The notes beneath the pieces are model-generated. The model had not been told where the DNA came from, ran no database searches, and saw only the letters and a list, made by a program, of their open reading frames with translations. From NCBI RefSeq assembly GCF_000971965.1, contig NZ_LAQP01000001.1, positions 124,001 to 188,000 on the forward strand: a stretch of 64,000 bases of DNA. Reading direction: 5' to 3'. The translations under genes and the position numbers were made by a program. The first letter of the stretch is position 1, and every line of letters starts with the position of its first letter. The stretch is from Paenibacillus wulumuqiensis. Lineage in GTDB: Bacteria; Bacillota; Bacilli; Paenibacillales; Paenibacillaceae. Positions 16,118 to 24,959 of this stretch are shown piece after piece.

Positions 16118-17179
16118 TCAGTTGGCTGGATTCCAGCCGTCACTGCCGGATAACACTTTCGAAATAGTAATAGCAGCGGCTTCATCGGAAGAAAGGGTAT
16201 GGGACCAGCCGACTCTTGGTCCGGCTGCGCCCGGTCCGCCGCTGTTATATTCCGAATACCTTGCGGTCTGTTCATTGGCAGCATTGCCCCAATTGTTCCA
16301 GCCTTCCGGCCGGATATGACTGTCCATCATGGTATTGATGTAGGTGACCGAGCTGTATGGACGCCATGGACGTCCGAGATGAACCGAATTCTCTCCGACA
16401 TCGCCGCGTCTGGTCAGATTGCAGTCCAGGAATACATAGCCATATGGCTGCTCGGCAGGTGTGGAAGCGGCCGTTATGTAGCCATTGCCCAGACTTTGCA
16501 GTTCACAGTTCCTGAACACCGCTGTCGCACTGCCAAAAACAAAGTCGACCGTGCCTTCGATATAACAGTTCTCGTAGTACTGTCGTCCACTGCCGGGAGT
16601 ATACAGGGTATCCTGATGACCGAGTATCCGTACATTCTGGAATACTGCACGGTCGCCACGTACATACAGAGCGACAGCCTGTCCGGCATTCTTACCAGCC
16701 GTATTGGCAAAAGTAATATTCCGCGCTGTAAAATGATCGGACATCACAAAGGTACTGGAGCTGTTGGTCGTCCCACCGGCAGAAGCGGCTGTGTCATCAT
16801 AAGTAAGAATGGTCTGTGCAGCATTCTCGCCGATCACGGTGATATAGGGTTTATCCTTGGGAAAAGTAATCTTTTCCCGGTAGGTGCCGTTTTTTACATA
16901 AATGGTCACCGGCGTTTTGTTACCGCTCTCAATAGAGTCGACAGCGGATTGTACGCTGCTGTATTGTCCCGAGCCATCCTTGGCGACTGTAATCGTTCTT
17001 GTCTGTCCGGTCTCGGCGAGCAGACTGGATGAAGAAACGGATGATTCCTGGGCATGAGCAGGCTGGACAGGCAGCAGAGACAGTCCGACTGCGCATGTGC
17101 ATACCAGAATAAGCGATGTATGGACAGTGGACCTCAGTCCAGTAGATTGAATATGCGATTGCCATAATTTTAAATGCAT
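16118..17179 (-). CDS. Secreted pectinesterase (pectin methylesterase, CE8)
   Basis: 353 residues with a long signal peptide ending near AHAQE (about residue 44). The CE8 active-site blocks are all present: GHQDTLY, GTVDFVFG with the catalytic Asp, and LGRPWRPYSS. The enzyme removes methyl esters from homogalacturonan, producing the substrate for the pectate lyase encoded next, so the two act in series outside the cell. AAGGGAG precedes the ATG. The divergent AraC gene shares its upstream region. Confidence 0.9.
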   Translation of the reverse strand: MHLKLWQSHIQSTGLRSTVHTSLILVCTCAVGLSLLPVQPAHAQESSVSSSSLLAETGQTRTITVAKDGSGQYSSVQSAVDSIESGNKTPVTIYVKNGTYREKITFPKDKPYITVIGENAAQTILTYDDTAASAGGTTNSSSTFVMSDHFTARNITFANTAGKNAGQAVALYVRGDRAVFQNVRILGHQDTLYTPGSGRQYYENCYIEGTVDFVFGSATAVFRNCELQSLGNGYITAASTPAEQPYGYVFLDCNLTRRGDVGENSVHLGRPWRPYSSVTYINTMMDSHIRPEGWNNWGNAANEQTARYSEYNSGGPGAAGPRVGWSHTLSSDEAAAITISKVLSGSDGWNPAN

Positions 17180-17280
17180 ACGTTATACAACTCCCTTGTT
17201 ATGAGGATGGAGGAACAGAATGGAGCCTGCCGGGTTCCGGAGTGCCTGCAGGCGAAGAAGAATCAAGATAACCATTAATT

Positions 17281-17356
17281 TACAAGTGATCACAGAGCCA
17301 TTATAGTACAAGTAAAACAAACAAATTTTGCATTACTTGTCTGGAATACGCTTACA
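17281..17356. promoter_or_regulatory. Divergent control region of the pectin operon and AraC gene
   Basis: TATAAT on the minus strand (17300-17305) lacks a good -35, as expected for an activated promoter. TACAAGT occurs twice in direct orientation (17281, 17307) and its core ACTTGT appears inverted at 17335, as AraC half-sites might. GGAATACGCTTACA (17343-17356) matches the CcpA cre consensus at 12 of 14 positions. Function is inferred. Confidence 0.35.
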
Positions 17357-17431
17357 TTTTGCTTTTATTGTCTTTTTGTCCGTATGGGAATCAAGGGGAT
17401 AAGGACTGGATATTCAGAAGGAGGAGAGCAG

Positions 17432-18304
17432 ATGCACAATCTGGCTGCAGTCGGTTACAGTCTGGACCCGCAGGAGAGTGTACGTATTCATTATTTGCGG
17501 CAGGTCGGCTACAGTGCGATGCCGCGCTATCATTCCCATGTCAGTTACGAGATCTTTTATGTACAGGATGGAGGCCGTACGTACTTTATCAATGGGACAG
17601 CGGTTCATGCAGGCAAAGGGGATCTGGTCTTTATTTGTCCAACGGATCTGCACCGGACCGTCAGTACGGATGAACTACGGTGTGAACGGATTTTGATTAA
17701 TTTTACCGAGGAATTTATTCGCCAGGGTGGAGGTCTGATGTTCCCGCTTCAGGAACTGGGACGTGATCCTCTCTATCGTCTGCCGCCCGAAGATCAGACA
17801 GCCGTGGAGGAATGTCTGCAAAATCTGCTGACGGAACTGCAGCATCAGGAAGCAGGGTATATCGAATACAGCCGCTGCCTGCTCACCGGACTGCTAATCC
17901 GCTTGTACCGGTTGAGACGCAGAGAGCAGGGGCAGCCTGCTGTTCCCACTACAACTATGCATCCAATGGAATACAAAATTACCGAGATTGCGCGGTATAT
18001 CAATGAGCATTATGCAGAGCCATTGACGCTGCAGGACATGGCCGAGCTGTTCTATATCAGTCCATCCTATCTGTGCCGGATCTTCCCGCGGATTACCGGC
18101 TTTCATTTCCGGGAATATCTGCAGACTATCCGTCTGCGCGCTGCCCGGCAGCTGCTGCGTGACAGTACGCTCAGCGTAGCGCTGATTGCGGAACGAATCG
18201 GATACGCGCATACCGCCAACTTTAGCATGACTTTCAAGAAGCTGACAGGACATACGCCGAGCCAGTACCGAGTGATGAATCGGCAAAAGCGGTCGGTGCA
18301 GTAA
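17432..18304 (+). CDS. AraC family transcriptional regulator
   Basis: 290 residues: an N-terminal cupin-like sensor (HSHVSYEIFYVQDGGRTYFINGTAVHAGKGDLVFI) and a C-terminal double HTH (about 190-285; YINEHYAEPLTLQDMAELFYISPSYLCRIFPRITG..., IAERIGYAHTANFSMTFKKLTGHTPSQYR). The divergent position suggests it activates the pectinesterase-pectate lyase operon in response to a pectin-derived sugar; that is inference. ATG 17432 is chosen for AAGGAGGAG upstream. Confidence 0.85.
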   Translation: MHNLAAVGYSLDPQESVRIHYLRQVGYSAMPRYHSHVSYEIFYVQDGGRTYFINGTAVHAGKGDLVFICPTDLHRTVSTDELRCERILINFTEEFIRQGGGLMFPLQELGRDPLYRLPPEDQTAVEECLQNLLTELQHQEAGYIEYSRCLLTGLLIRLYRLRRREQGQPAVPTTTMHPMEYKITEIARYINEHYAEPLTLQDMAELFYISPSYLCRIFPRITGFHFREYLQTIRLRAARQLLRDSTLSVALIAERIGYAHTANFSMTFKKLTGHTPSQYRVMNRQKRSVQ

Positions 18305-18395
18305 TAGCTGACAGTCGTATACAGAAGTAGGTGCATGCAGAGCCTGAGATCAAGCCTACTATCAATGATTCATACTCGAAAATGATCCATGTCAA

Positions 18396-18441
18396 AAACC
18401 CATAGCAGCAATCGTGTTTACGTTGCTGTTATGGGTTTTTT
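18396..18441. terminator. Bidirectional terminator between the araC-type gene and gutR
   Basis: Stem AAAACCCATAGCAGCAA / TTGCTGTTATGGGTTTT with T-runs on both strands. Confidence 0.85.
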
Positions 18442-18442
18442 G

Positions 18443-20989
18443 TTATTCTCGCGGCAAGCGCCGAAGTGAATCGTAAAAAGCTTTCACTTCCCGCTTGAGT
18501 CCCGCCAGTCGTCCCCAGGATTCAATACTGGTCAGCACGCTCAGGGTCAGCTGTATCGCTTCCTGATAACGACCTGTTTCTGCCAGCAGCCGGGCTGTTC
18601 CATACCGGTAAAAGATCAGTTCGATCTGATTCGGCTGCTCTTCATCGTACAGCAGCCTATCAAAAGCCAGTCGTGCCTGTTCATAATCGTTCTGCTTCAT
18701 GTAAGCCATTCCCAGATGGTAATAGGCTTCAATTGTCTTCTCACCGCCGTAACTCTGACTGGTCTGATTGGCCTGTTCGTACAGAATAATAGCTTCGCTG
18801 TGCCTGCCTTCCATGGACAGCAGCTCTCCACGGATCAACAGTAATCGATGGAGAATCAGCGGTGAGTGGGGTTCAATCGATATATTTTCCAGGAGGGTAT
18901 GGGCTTGAGTGAGCTGTCCGGTTTGCAGGTAACATCTTGCCTGCAGGGCCTTGCCGAGAATAAGCAGATCGGCGGCTTCGTAATCGGGTAGGCCGGATGA
19001 CTGCAGTTCATGAATTCCTTGGGCAATATAGTGCAGAGCCTGCTGCGTCTCGCCGGTCTCGATCAGTGCCCAGCCTGCACCATCGATATAAAAGAGGGCA
19101 GCCTGCTGTATACGGCCGGCAGCACTGGCATAGCGGGCAGCTTTGAGGCAGTATTCGACCCGGGTCTCCAGATTGATGCGGCTCAGCAGATGAGTGATCC
19201 GCAGCATCAGCTGAATCAGTGTCTCCGGGTTATGGACATCTGCCCAGTGAAGCAGCTTCATTATATTGGGCCATTCCTGTTTGACCGGCTGGAGATCCCG
19301 TCCCAGCAGAAAGCTCCAGTATTCCTGATCCGGCTGCTGGCGCCGGAGATGCTGATCCAGATAGCCGATATAATACTCTGCCCACTGCCTGCGCATCTGC
19401 TGTTCCCGCTCCGAATGACGCAGCAGGTGCTGTTCACCATAAGCCAGCACGGTCTGATGTGCCCGGTAACGGACCTGACCATGGATTCGCTCGGACTCAA
19501 TCAGTGCAAAGCTGCGCAGCTGGCGAAGCGCTTCATGAAAATGGTGTTCACTGAGCTGGGCAGCAGCTGCCCAGCTGTGCTCATCTGCCGATTCACCGAA
19601 AAAGCCAAGCGTCTGCCAAAGCTGGCGCGCTTCTTCCGTACAGCGTTCCCAGCTGCGTCCAAACAGATAATCGAACAGGGTGGAAAGGTTGTAACCGGCA
19701 CGCTCAATCTCCTGAATCAGCTGACTGATCTCCAGTTCGTCATCGGCCAGATAGGCGATGCTGAGCGAGATCGCTTTGGGATTGCCTGCAGTTGCGGCAA
19801 TCAGCCGCTCGATCATATCCGGGCTGGCAGACAGCAGCTGCTCCAGCCGCTGACGCCGGGCAGGCAGAATGCTCATGCTCAGATGATAGGCAGTCTCCTC
19901 CTGCAGATACTGCAGCGCTTCGTCACCCTGCAGGCCATTTAGCGTAATCGTATACATTTCCCGGGGAGAAAGATTGTGCAGCTGGCCATGATTTGCCCGG
20001 GCGGTCAGCAGTATTTTTACACCTTGCGGAGCAGATACGACAAATTCATGAATATCCGGGTGTGCGGTATCCATGCTGTCAACGATTAGCAGCACAGGCT
20101 GCTGTACAGCTGCGGCGGCGAGTGCATTGCGGACGACCAACTTTTTCTCGGCCAGCAGCTTCTCCAGCAGTTCCCTGCGGCCCAGCTGATAAGCGATCGT
20201 ATCGAGAAAATCGCTGAGCGACAGACTGCCGGATTCGGCACTCACCCAGATGACATGAGCCATATCCGGCCAGATCAGCTCCGAAGAATGAGTATCTCCC
20301 TGTGCATAACCAAGACAGGCATAAGCGGTCTCCAGCGCAATCGTCGTCTTGCCCATGCCGCCCCAGCCGGTTAGCAGACAGACGGACGAGGGAGAGTGCA
20401 GCCAGTGAAGCAGATGGGACAGATCTTCCATCCGTCCGATGAATACTTCTGTTCGCCGGCTGGGCAGATTATGAGCAGTCTGATTTGCTTGATCCGAAGT
20501 CGAAGTCAGAGCCGACAGCTGGCCTTGAGGGAACAGCCGGTTTACGAGTCCGATTATCTGCTGTTCGTCAGGAGCGCCGTAAGTTTCATCCTCCAGCAGA
20601 ACTTTTGCTTTGCGAAAACAGGACATCAGCCATTCGGGAGTGGGCGGATCAATGACCGGAATCGAAGTACATAACAGCAGATCGTTAAACCACCGCGGCG
20701 TCATCACTTCCTGTTCCATAATCATCCACAGCAGGGTGAACAGCTTGCTGTCCTCAATCCGGCTCGGAATATACTTTGCGCCCATTTGCCCGGTCCAGCT
20801 TTTGACCGTATTGGCGGATACACCGATCCGGGAAGAGATACGATCCATATACGATTCGGAGAACGAACGGCCCGAAGGGACCGCCTCCCGTTTCTTGCGC
20901 CTTGTCCGGTAATCGGGATGTTCCCTGAGCGCGGTGATGCCATCGGAAAGCAGTGCCGCAAAGCCTTCCTGATCTTCCAATTCTGCCAT
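18443..20989 (-). CDS. gutR: GutR, glucitol operon activator (HTH, NTPase and TPR protein)
   Basis: 848 residues. An N-terminal HTH-like region (about 52-70, SRIGVSANTVKSWTGQMG) is followed by a STAND-type NTPase with Walker A GWGGMGKTT (208-216), Walker B LLIVDSMD, and then TPR-like helical repeats through the C-terminal third. Bacillus subtilis GutR has this architecture and size and activates the glucitol genes. Here the gene is divergent from a GPH permease, a sorbitol dehydrogenase and a fructokinase, which fixes the identification. ATG 20989 is preferred, with AAGGAGC 9 bases upstream; 38 extra open codons upstream lack a site. Confidence 0.85.
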   Translation of the reverse strand: MAELEDQEGFAALLSDGITALREHPDYRTRRKKREAVPSGRSFSESYMDRISSRIGVSANTVKSWTGQMGAKYIPSRIEDSKLFTLLWMIMEQEVMTPRWFNDLLLCTSIPVIDPPTPEWLMSCFRKAKVLLEDETYGAPDEQQIIGLVNRLFPQGQLSALTSTSDQANQTAHNLPSRRTEVFIGRMEDLSHLLHWLHSPSSVCLLTGWGGMGKTTIALETAYACLGYAQGDTHSSELIWPDMAHVIWVSAESGSLSLSDFLDTIAYQLGRRELLEKLLAEKKLVVRNALAAAAVQQPVLLIVDSMDTAHPDIHEFVVSAPQGVKILLTARANHGQLHNLSPREMYTITLNGLQGDEALQYLQEETAYHLSMSILPARRQRLEQLLSASPDMIERLIAATAGNPKAISLSIAYLADDELEISQLIQEIERAGYNLSTLFDYLFGRSWERCTEEARQLWQTLGFFGESADEHSWAAAAQLSEHHFHEALRQLRSFALIESERIHGQVRYRAHQTVLAYGEQHLLRHSEREQQMRRQWAEYYIGYLDQHLRRQQPDQEYWSFLLGRDLQPVKQEWPNIMKLLHWADVHNPETLIQLMLRITHLLSRINLETRVEYCLKAARYASAAGRIQQAALFYIDGAGWALIETGETQQALHYIAQGIHELQSSGLPDYEAADLLILGKALQARCYLQTGQLTQAHTLLENISIEPHSPLILHRLLLIRGELLSMEGRHSEAIILYEQANQTSQSYGGEKTIEAYYHLGMAYMKQNDYEQARLAFDRLLYDEEQPNQIELIFYRYGTARLLAETGRYQEAIQLTLSVLTSIESWGRLAGLKREVKAFYDSLRRLPRE

Positions 20990-21021
20990 ATGCTTCACGC
21001 TCCTTGGTATAATTTCAAAAA

Positions 21022-21054
21022 TGTACAGCCGCACTGTACAAAATGGACAGTCCA
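21022..21054. promoter_or_regulatory. Candidate GutR operator
   Basis: Perfect inverted repeat TGTACAG-N5-CTGTACA (21022-21040), followed by the related palindrome TGGACAGTCCA (21044-21054). With a TATACA -10 at 21082-21087 the repeat centres near -63 of the gutP promoter, and the -35 (GATAGA) is poor. In B. subtilis GutR is known to bind an inverted repeat at a comparable distance. Confidence 0.6.
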
Positions 21055-21151
21055 AAATGATAGATAGCGATTCCATAAATATATACAATTTGGATGAAAA
21101 CAATCAAGGCATGACTGAAATGCCTGTGATTTGGAAAGGAAGGATCGTTTA

Positions 21152-22546
21152 ATGGATAACACTTTGGCAAAAGGGGTCGAGCTGCCTCATAACGATGCAC
21201 AACCCGAACCATCCCACAAGCTCAGTGTGCTGGAGAAGCTCTCCTATGGCAGCGGGGACCTGGCGATTAATTTTTACTGGTCCATGGTGTTGACCTACAT
21301 GCTGTTCTTTTATACGGATGTGGTCAAGCTTCCGGCAGCCGTAGTCGGTACGATGTTCCTGCTCGTGCGGATTCTGGACGGATTTATCGATCTGGGCATG
21401 GGCGCGATCATTGACCGTACACAGACCCGCTGGGGCAAGCTGAGACCATTTATTTTATTTGGCGCTGTTCCAATGGCGATAGTGGGCATACTCTGTTTCT
21501 CGGCACCCGACTTTGGCATGACCGGTAAAATTGTATACGCATACATCACTTACATCGCCATTATGGCGATGATGTCCTTTATCGGCACGCCTTATGGAGC
21601 ACTGACCTCCGCGATGACGCAGAATCCGCTGGAACGTGTCAGCCTTTCCTCTTACCGGATTGTCGGTTCCATGATCGGCAGTATCATCGTGTCTGTCATG
21701 ACGCCGATCATTATCGGTCATTTCTGGCCGGGCAACAACCAGGTAGGCTACCGGAACACACTGATGATTTACTCGGTATTTGCACTTGTATTCTACATGA
21801 TCTGTTTTGCAGGCACCCGGGAGCGGGTTGCCGCGAAAAAGGCAGTGCCTCTGCCGTTCCGGAAATCCGCCAGAGTACTGCTGCTGAACAAGCCGCTGCT
21901 GCTCATTACCTTCATCTATCTGGTATTCCAGGCGGCAGCAGGAATTCGCTCTTCGATCTCTATTTATTATGTCAATTATAACCTGGACCGTACAGATCTG
22001 CTGTCCCTGTTCATGCTGATTACGTTCGGCGGCAATCTGATTGGTACACTGGCGGCTCCGCTGCTGACCAAATGGCTGGAAAAGAAAAACGCGATTATCC
22101 TCGGTCTGTCCGGTACGATCATCAGCGGAGTGGCGCTCTTCCTGACAGATTACAGCAATCTGCCGATGGTTATTTTCTGGACATTGCTGAGCAGTCTGAT
22201 CGGCGGAATGCCGGCTGCTGTCATATGGGGAGCGCTGCCGGATACGGTGGAATACTCCGAATGGAAAACAGGCCATCGCACCGAAGGGCTGATCTACGGC
22301 ATATTCAGCTTTGGGCAAAAGCTCTCTATCGCCATTTCCGGTGCATTGTCCGGGTATATTCTGCAGGTTACCGGTTATGTGCCAGAAGCGGTACAGACAT
22401 CCACTGCATTGACGGGAATCGCTTTCCTGCTCTGTCTGCTGCCGGCTATTCTCAGTGCGCTCGGTATTATTGCCGCTCTGTTCTACAAACTTGATTCCAG
22501 GTTGTTCAACCGTATTTTGAACGATATGTATCACCAAAAAGCCTGA
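21152..22546 (+). CDS. gutP: GutP, glucitol permease of the GPH symporter family
   Basis: 464 residues with about 12 membrane helices. The start LSYGSGDLAINFYWSMVLTYMLFFYTDV and DRTQTRWGKLRPF (the loop 2-3 motif D-x-x-x-x-R-W-G-x-x-R) identify a glycoside-pentoside-hexuronide:cation symporter. B. subtilis GutP belongs to the same family with similar length. It imports the polyol with a cation. ATG 21152 follows AAGGAAGG. It is the first gene of the glucitol operon; gutB starts 30 bases after the stop. Confidence 0.85.
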   Translation: MDNTLAKGVELPHNDAQPEPSHKLSVLEKLSYGSGDLAINFYWSMVLTYMLFFYTDVVKLPAAVVGTMFLLVRILDGFIDLGMGAIIDRTQTRWGKLRPFILFGAVPMAIVGILCFSAPDFGMTGKIVYAYITYIAIMAMMSFIGTPYGALTSAMTQNPLERVSLSSYRIVGSMIGSIIVSVMTPIIIGHFWPGNNQVGYRNTLMIYSVFALVFYMICFAGTRERVAAKKAVPLPFRKSARVLLLNKPLLLITFIYLVFQAAAGIRSSISIYYVNYNLDRTDLLSLFMLITFGGNLIGTLAAPLLTKWLEKKNAIILGLSGTIISGVALFLTDYSNLPMVIFWTLLSSLIGGMPAAVIWGALPDTVEYSEWKTGHRTEGLIYGIFSFGQKLSIAISGALSGYILQVTGYVPEAVQTSTALTGIAFLLCLLPAILSALGIIAALFYKLDSRLFNRILNDMYHQKA

Positions 22547-22576
22547 TTACATTACGAAAAAGGAAGGGATATCCTA

Positions 22577-23641
22577 ATGACCCAATCACAAGTACCAGCA
22601 ACGATGAAAGCTGCCGTTATGCACAGCACACGAGAAATTCGAATCGAAGAAGTGCCTGTACCGGAGATCGGACCGGATGAAGTATTGATCAAGGTAATCG
22701 CCGTCGGCATCTGCGGCTCGGATCTTCATTATTATACCCATGGCAAAATCGGCACCTATGTTGTAGACAAGCCGTTTATACTCGGTCATGAATGCGCCGG
22801 CGATATCGCGGCAGTCGGTTCCAATGTTAGTCGCTTCCGGGTAGGCGACCGCGTAGCGATTGAACCCGGCGTTACCTGCGGCAAATGTGAAGCCTGCAAG
22901 TCAGGCAGATACAATCTGTGTCCGCATGTGGAATTTCTGGCGACTCCTCCGTATGATGGAGCCTTTGTACAGTATCTGAAAATGCGTGAAGACTTTGTAT
23001 TTCCAATTCCCGATGAACTGTCTTATGAAGAAGCAGCCCTCGTGGAGCCGTTCTCTGTAGGTATTCATGCAGCAGCCCGTACAAAGCTGCAGCCGGGTAC
23101 GTCAATTGCCATTATGGGTATGGGACCTGTTGGATTGATGGCTGTAGCGGCAGCCAAAGCTTATGGGGCATCGACCATTATCGTGACCGATCTGGAGCCG
23201 CTCCGCCTGGAAGCAGCAAGGAAAATGGGGGCAACGCATGTCATCAATGTGCTGGAACAGGATGCTGTGGAAGAGATCAGGAACATTACCGGAGGACGCG
23301 GCGTGGAGACGGCCTGGGAGACCGCCGGCAATCCCAAAGCGCTCCAGTCGGCACTTGGCAGTCTGGCACGCGGCGGCAAGATGGCGATTGTTGGTCTGCC
23401 TGCACAGACGGATATTCCGTTCAATGTACCGTTTATCGCCGATAATGAAGTGGATATTTACGGCATTTTCCGTTATGCCAATACGTATCCAAAAGGCATC
23501 GAATTCCTCTCCTCCAGCGATATTGATGCAACCGTGCTGATCACGGACAAATATCCACTGGAACAGACCTATGAAGCGATGGAGCGGGCGCTGAATCACA
23601 AGAGCGAATGTCTCAAAGTCGTCGTATACCCCAACGCTTAA
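22577..23641 (+). CDS. gutB: GutB, zinc-dependent sorbitol dehydrogenase
   Basis: 354 residues of the medium-chain dehydrogenase family. Catalytic zinc: CGSDLHYY and GHECAG; structural zinc: GVTCGKCEACKSGRYNLCP; Rossmann motif IMGMGPVGLMAVAAAK; Asp at TDLEPLRLEAA favours NAD+. It oxidises glucitol to fructose, and xylitol-type activity is common in the family. Placement between gutP and a fructokinase supports glucitol use. Confidence 0.88.
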   Translation: MTQSQVPATMKAAVMHSTREIRIEEVPVPEIGPDEVLIKVIAVGICGSDLHYYTHGKIGTYVVDKPFILGHECAGDIAAVGSNVSRFRVGDRVAIEPGVTCGKCEACKSGRYNLCPHVEFLATPPYDGAFVQYLKMREDFVFPIPDELSYEEAALVEPFSVGIHAAARTKLQPGTSIAIMGMGPVGLMAVAAAKAYGASTIIVTDLEPLRLEAARKMGATHVINVLEQDAVEEIRNITGGRGVETAWETAGNPKALQSALGSLARGGKMAIVGLPAQTDIPFNVPFIADNEVDIYGIFRYANTYPKGIEFLSSSDIDATVLITDKYPLEQTYEAMERALNHKSECLKVVVYPNA

Positions 23642-23734
23642 CAGACGCAGAACAAGTCGGCAAGTGAACCGGAGAGGGTATCCTGTAAAGGATGCCTTTT
23701 TCCAATTCAAATAAACAAGAGAGGCAGTGGAGAG

Positions 23735-24607
23735 ATGACGATACTGGGCGCGATTGAAGCAGGAGGTACCAAGTTTGTATGCGGGATCGGAGACGAGCAG
23801 GGACATATTCATGACCGGGTCAGCTTTGCAACCACGACACCGGAAGAGACGATGCGACAGGTTATTCAGTATTTTGAAAGGAAAGATGTGCAGGCGATCG
23901 GGTTAGGTTCCTTTGGACCGATTGATCCGATAGTGGGCAGTCCAACGTATGGTCATATTACATCCACGCCCAAGCCGCACTGGGCCCGGTACAATCTGAT
24001 CGGGAAGCTGCAAGAACATTTCGATGTTCCGATGAAGTTTGATACGGATGTGAACGGCGCTGCTCTCGGTGAATATACATGGGGAGCCGCGAGAGGACTG
24101 GGCAGCTGTCTGTACATTACCGTCGGTACCGGAATCGGCGCCGGAGCGGTGGTTGGCGGTTCTCTGCTGCAGGGACTGTCCCATCCGGAAATGGGTCATA
24201 TTCTCGTACGCCGTCATCCGGAAGACGCTTACCAGGGCCACTGCCCCTATCACAATGACTGTCTGGAAGGACTGGCTGCTGGACCGGCGATTGAGGCACG
24301 CTGGGAGCAAAGTGGTTCTGATCTGCCGGAAGACCATCCTGCATGGTCGATGGAAGCCTTTTACCTGGCACAGGCGCTGATGAGTTACATACTGATTCTG
24401 TCGCCGCAGAAAATTATTATGGGCGGCGGTGTAATGAAGCAAAGTCATCTGATGCCAGAGATCCGTAAACATGTAAAACAGCTGCTGAACGGATATGTAC
24501 AGCATCCGTCACTGCTGGATCATATGGACAAGTATATTGTTGCTCCGAATCTCGGTGATGATGCCGGCCTGAGCGGTGCGCTCGCGCTGGCCAAACAACT
24601 ATTATAA
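23735..24607 (+). CDS. scrK: ROK-family fructokinase
   Basis: 290 residues. ATP loop GAIEAGGTKFVCGIGD, catalytic Asp in KFDTDVNGAALGE, and a zinc-binding stretch GHILVRRHPEDAYQGHCPYHNDCLEGLAAGPA typical of ScrK/GmuE-type fructokinases. It would phosphorylate the fructose made by GutB to fructose 6-phosphate and so completes the pathway. AGAGAGG precedes ATG 23735. A terminator closes the operon. Confidence 0.88.
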   Translation: MTILGAIEAGGTKFVCGIGDEQGHIHDRVSFATTTPEETMRQVIQYFERKDVQAIGLGSFGPIDPIVGSPTYGHITSTPKPHWARYNLIGKLQEHFDVPMKFDTDVNGAALGEYTWGAARGLGSCLYITVGTGIGAGAVVGGSLLQGLSHPEMGHILVRRHPEDAYQGHCPYHNDCLEGLAAGPAIEARWEQSGSDLPEDHPAWSMEAFYLAQALMSYILILSPQKIIMGGGVMKQSHLMPEIRKHVKQLLNGYVQHPSLLDHMDKYIVAPNLGDDAGLSGALALAKQLL

Positions 24608-24619
24608 TTGCAACTCTAT

Positions 24620-24660
24620 AAGGCGCCGGCGTACATTTATGTAGGCTCCGGCGCCTTTTT
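24620..24660 (+). terminator. Terminator of the glucitol operon
   Basis: GC-rich stem AAGGCGCCGG / CCGGCGCCTT with a T-run. The 300 bases from here to brnQ contain no convincing gene and no T-box core. Confidence 0.9.
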
Positions 24661-24959
24661 GGATAATTATCATTGAGCCATTTGCAATAGTGGGTTAAAA
24701 TATAACCTTGTGCGTGAGATATGCTTTAATCACATTGAGCTGGGGGCGGCAAAAGCAGCGGAACAGCGGCCATTCACGTTTCTTCGCACCTTTATACATC
24801 GGCGCGTTGAAGCAGGACAGTCTGATTGGCAGCATGGTCCGTAAATGAAAAGAATTTCGAACGCATGGCATCCGTAATCCGGGCACTGTAGGAGTGGAGA
24901 GAATTACCTGGACCGGATGACAAACAGAATTGAATAGCGATTCATCGGAGGTTCGTTCT

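Noticed and set aside
18443-20989. STAND NTPase with TPRs considered as an anti-phage (Avs-like) protein
   Set aside because: The HTH, length and divergent glucitol permease, dehydrogenase and kinase genes identify GutR. There are no other defence genes nearby.
24661-24959. Possible T-box or leader control of brnQ
   Set aside because: No GGGTGGxACCGCG core and no terminator before the start. A short minus-strand frame there lacks a recognisable product.
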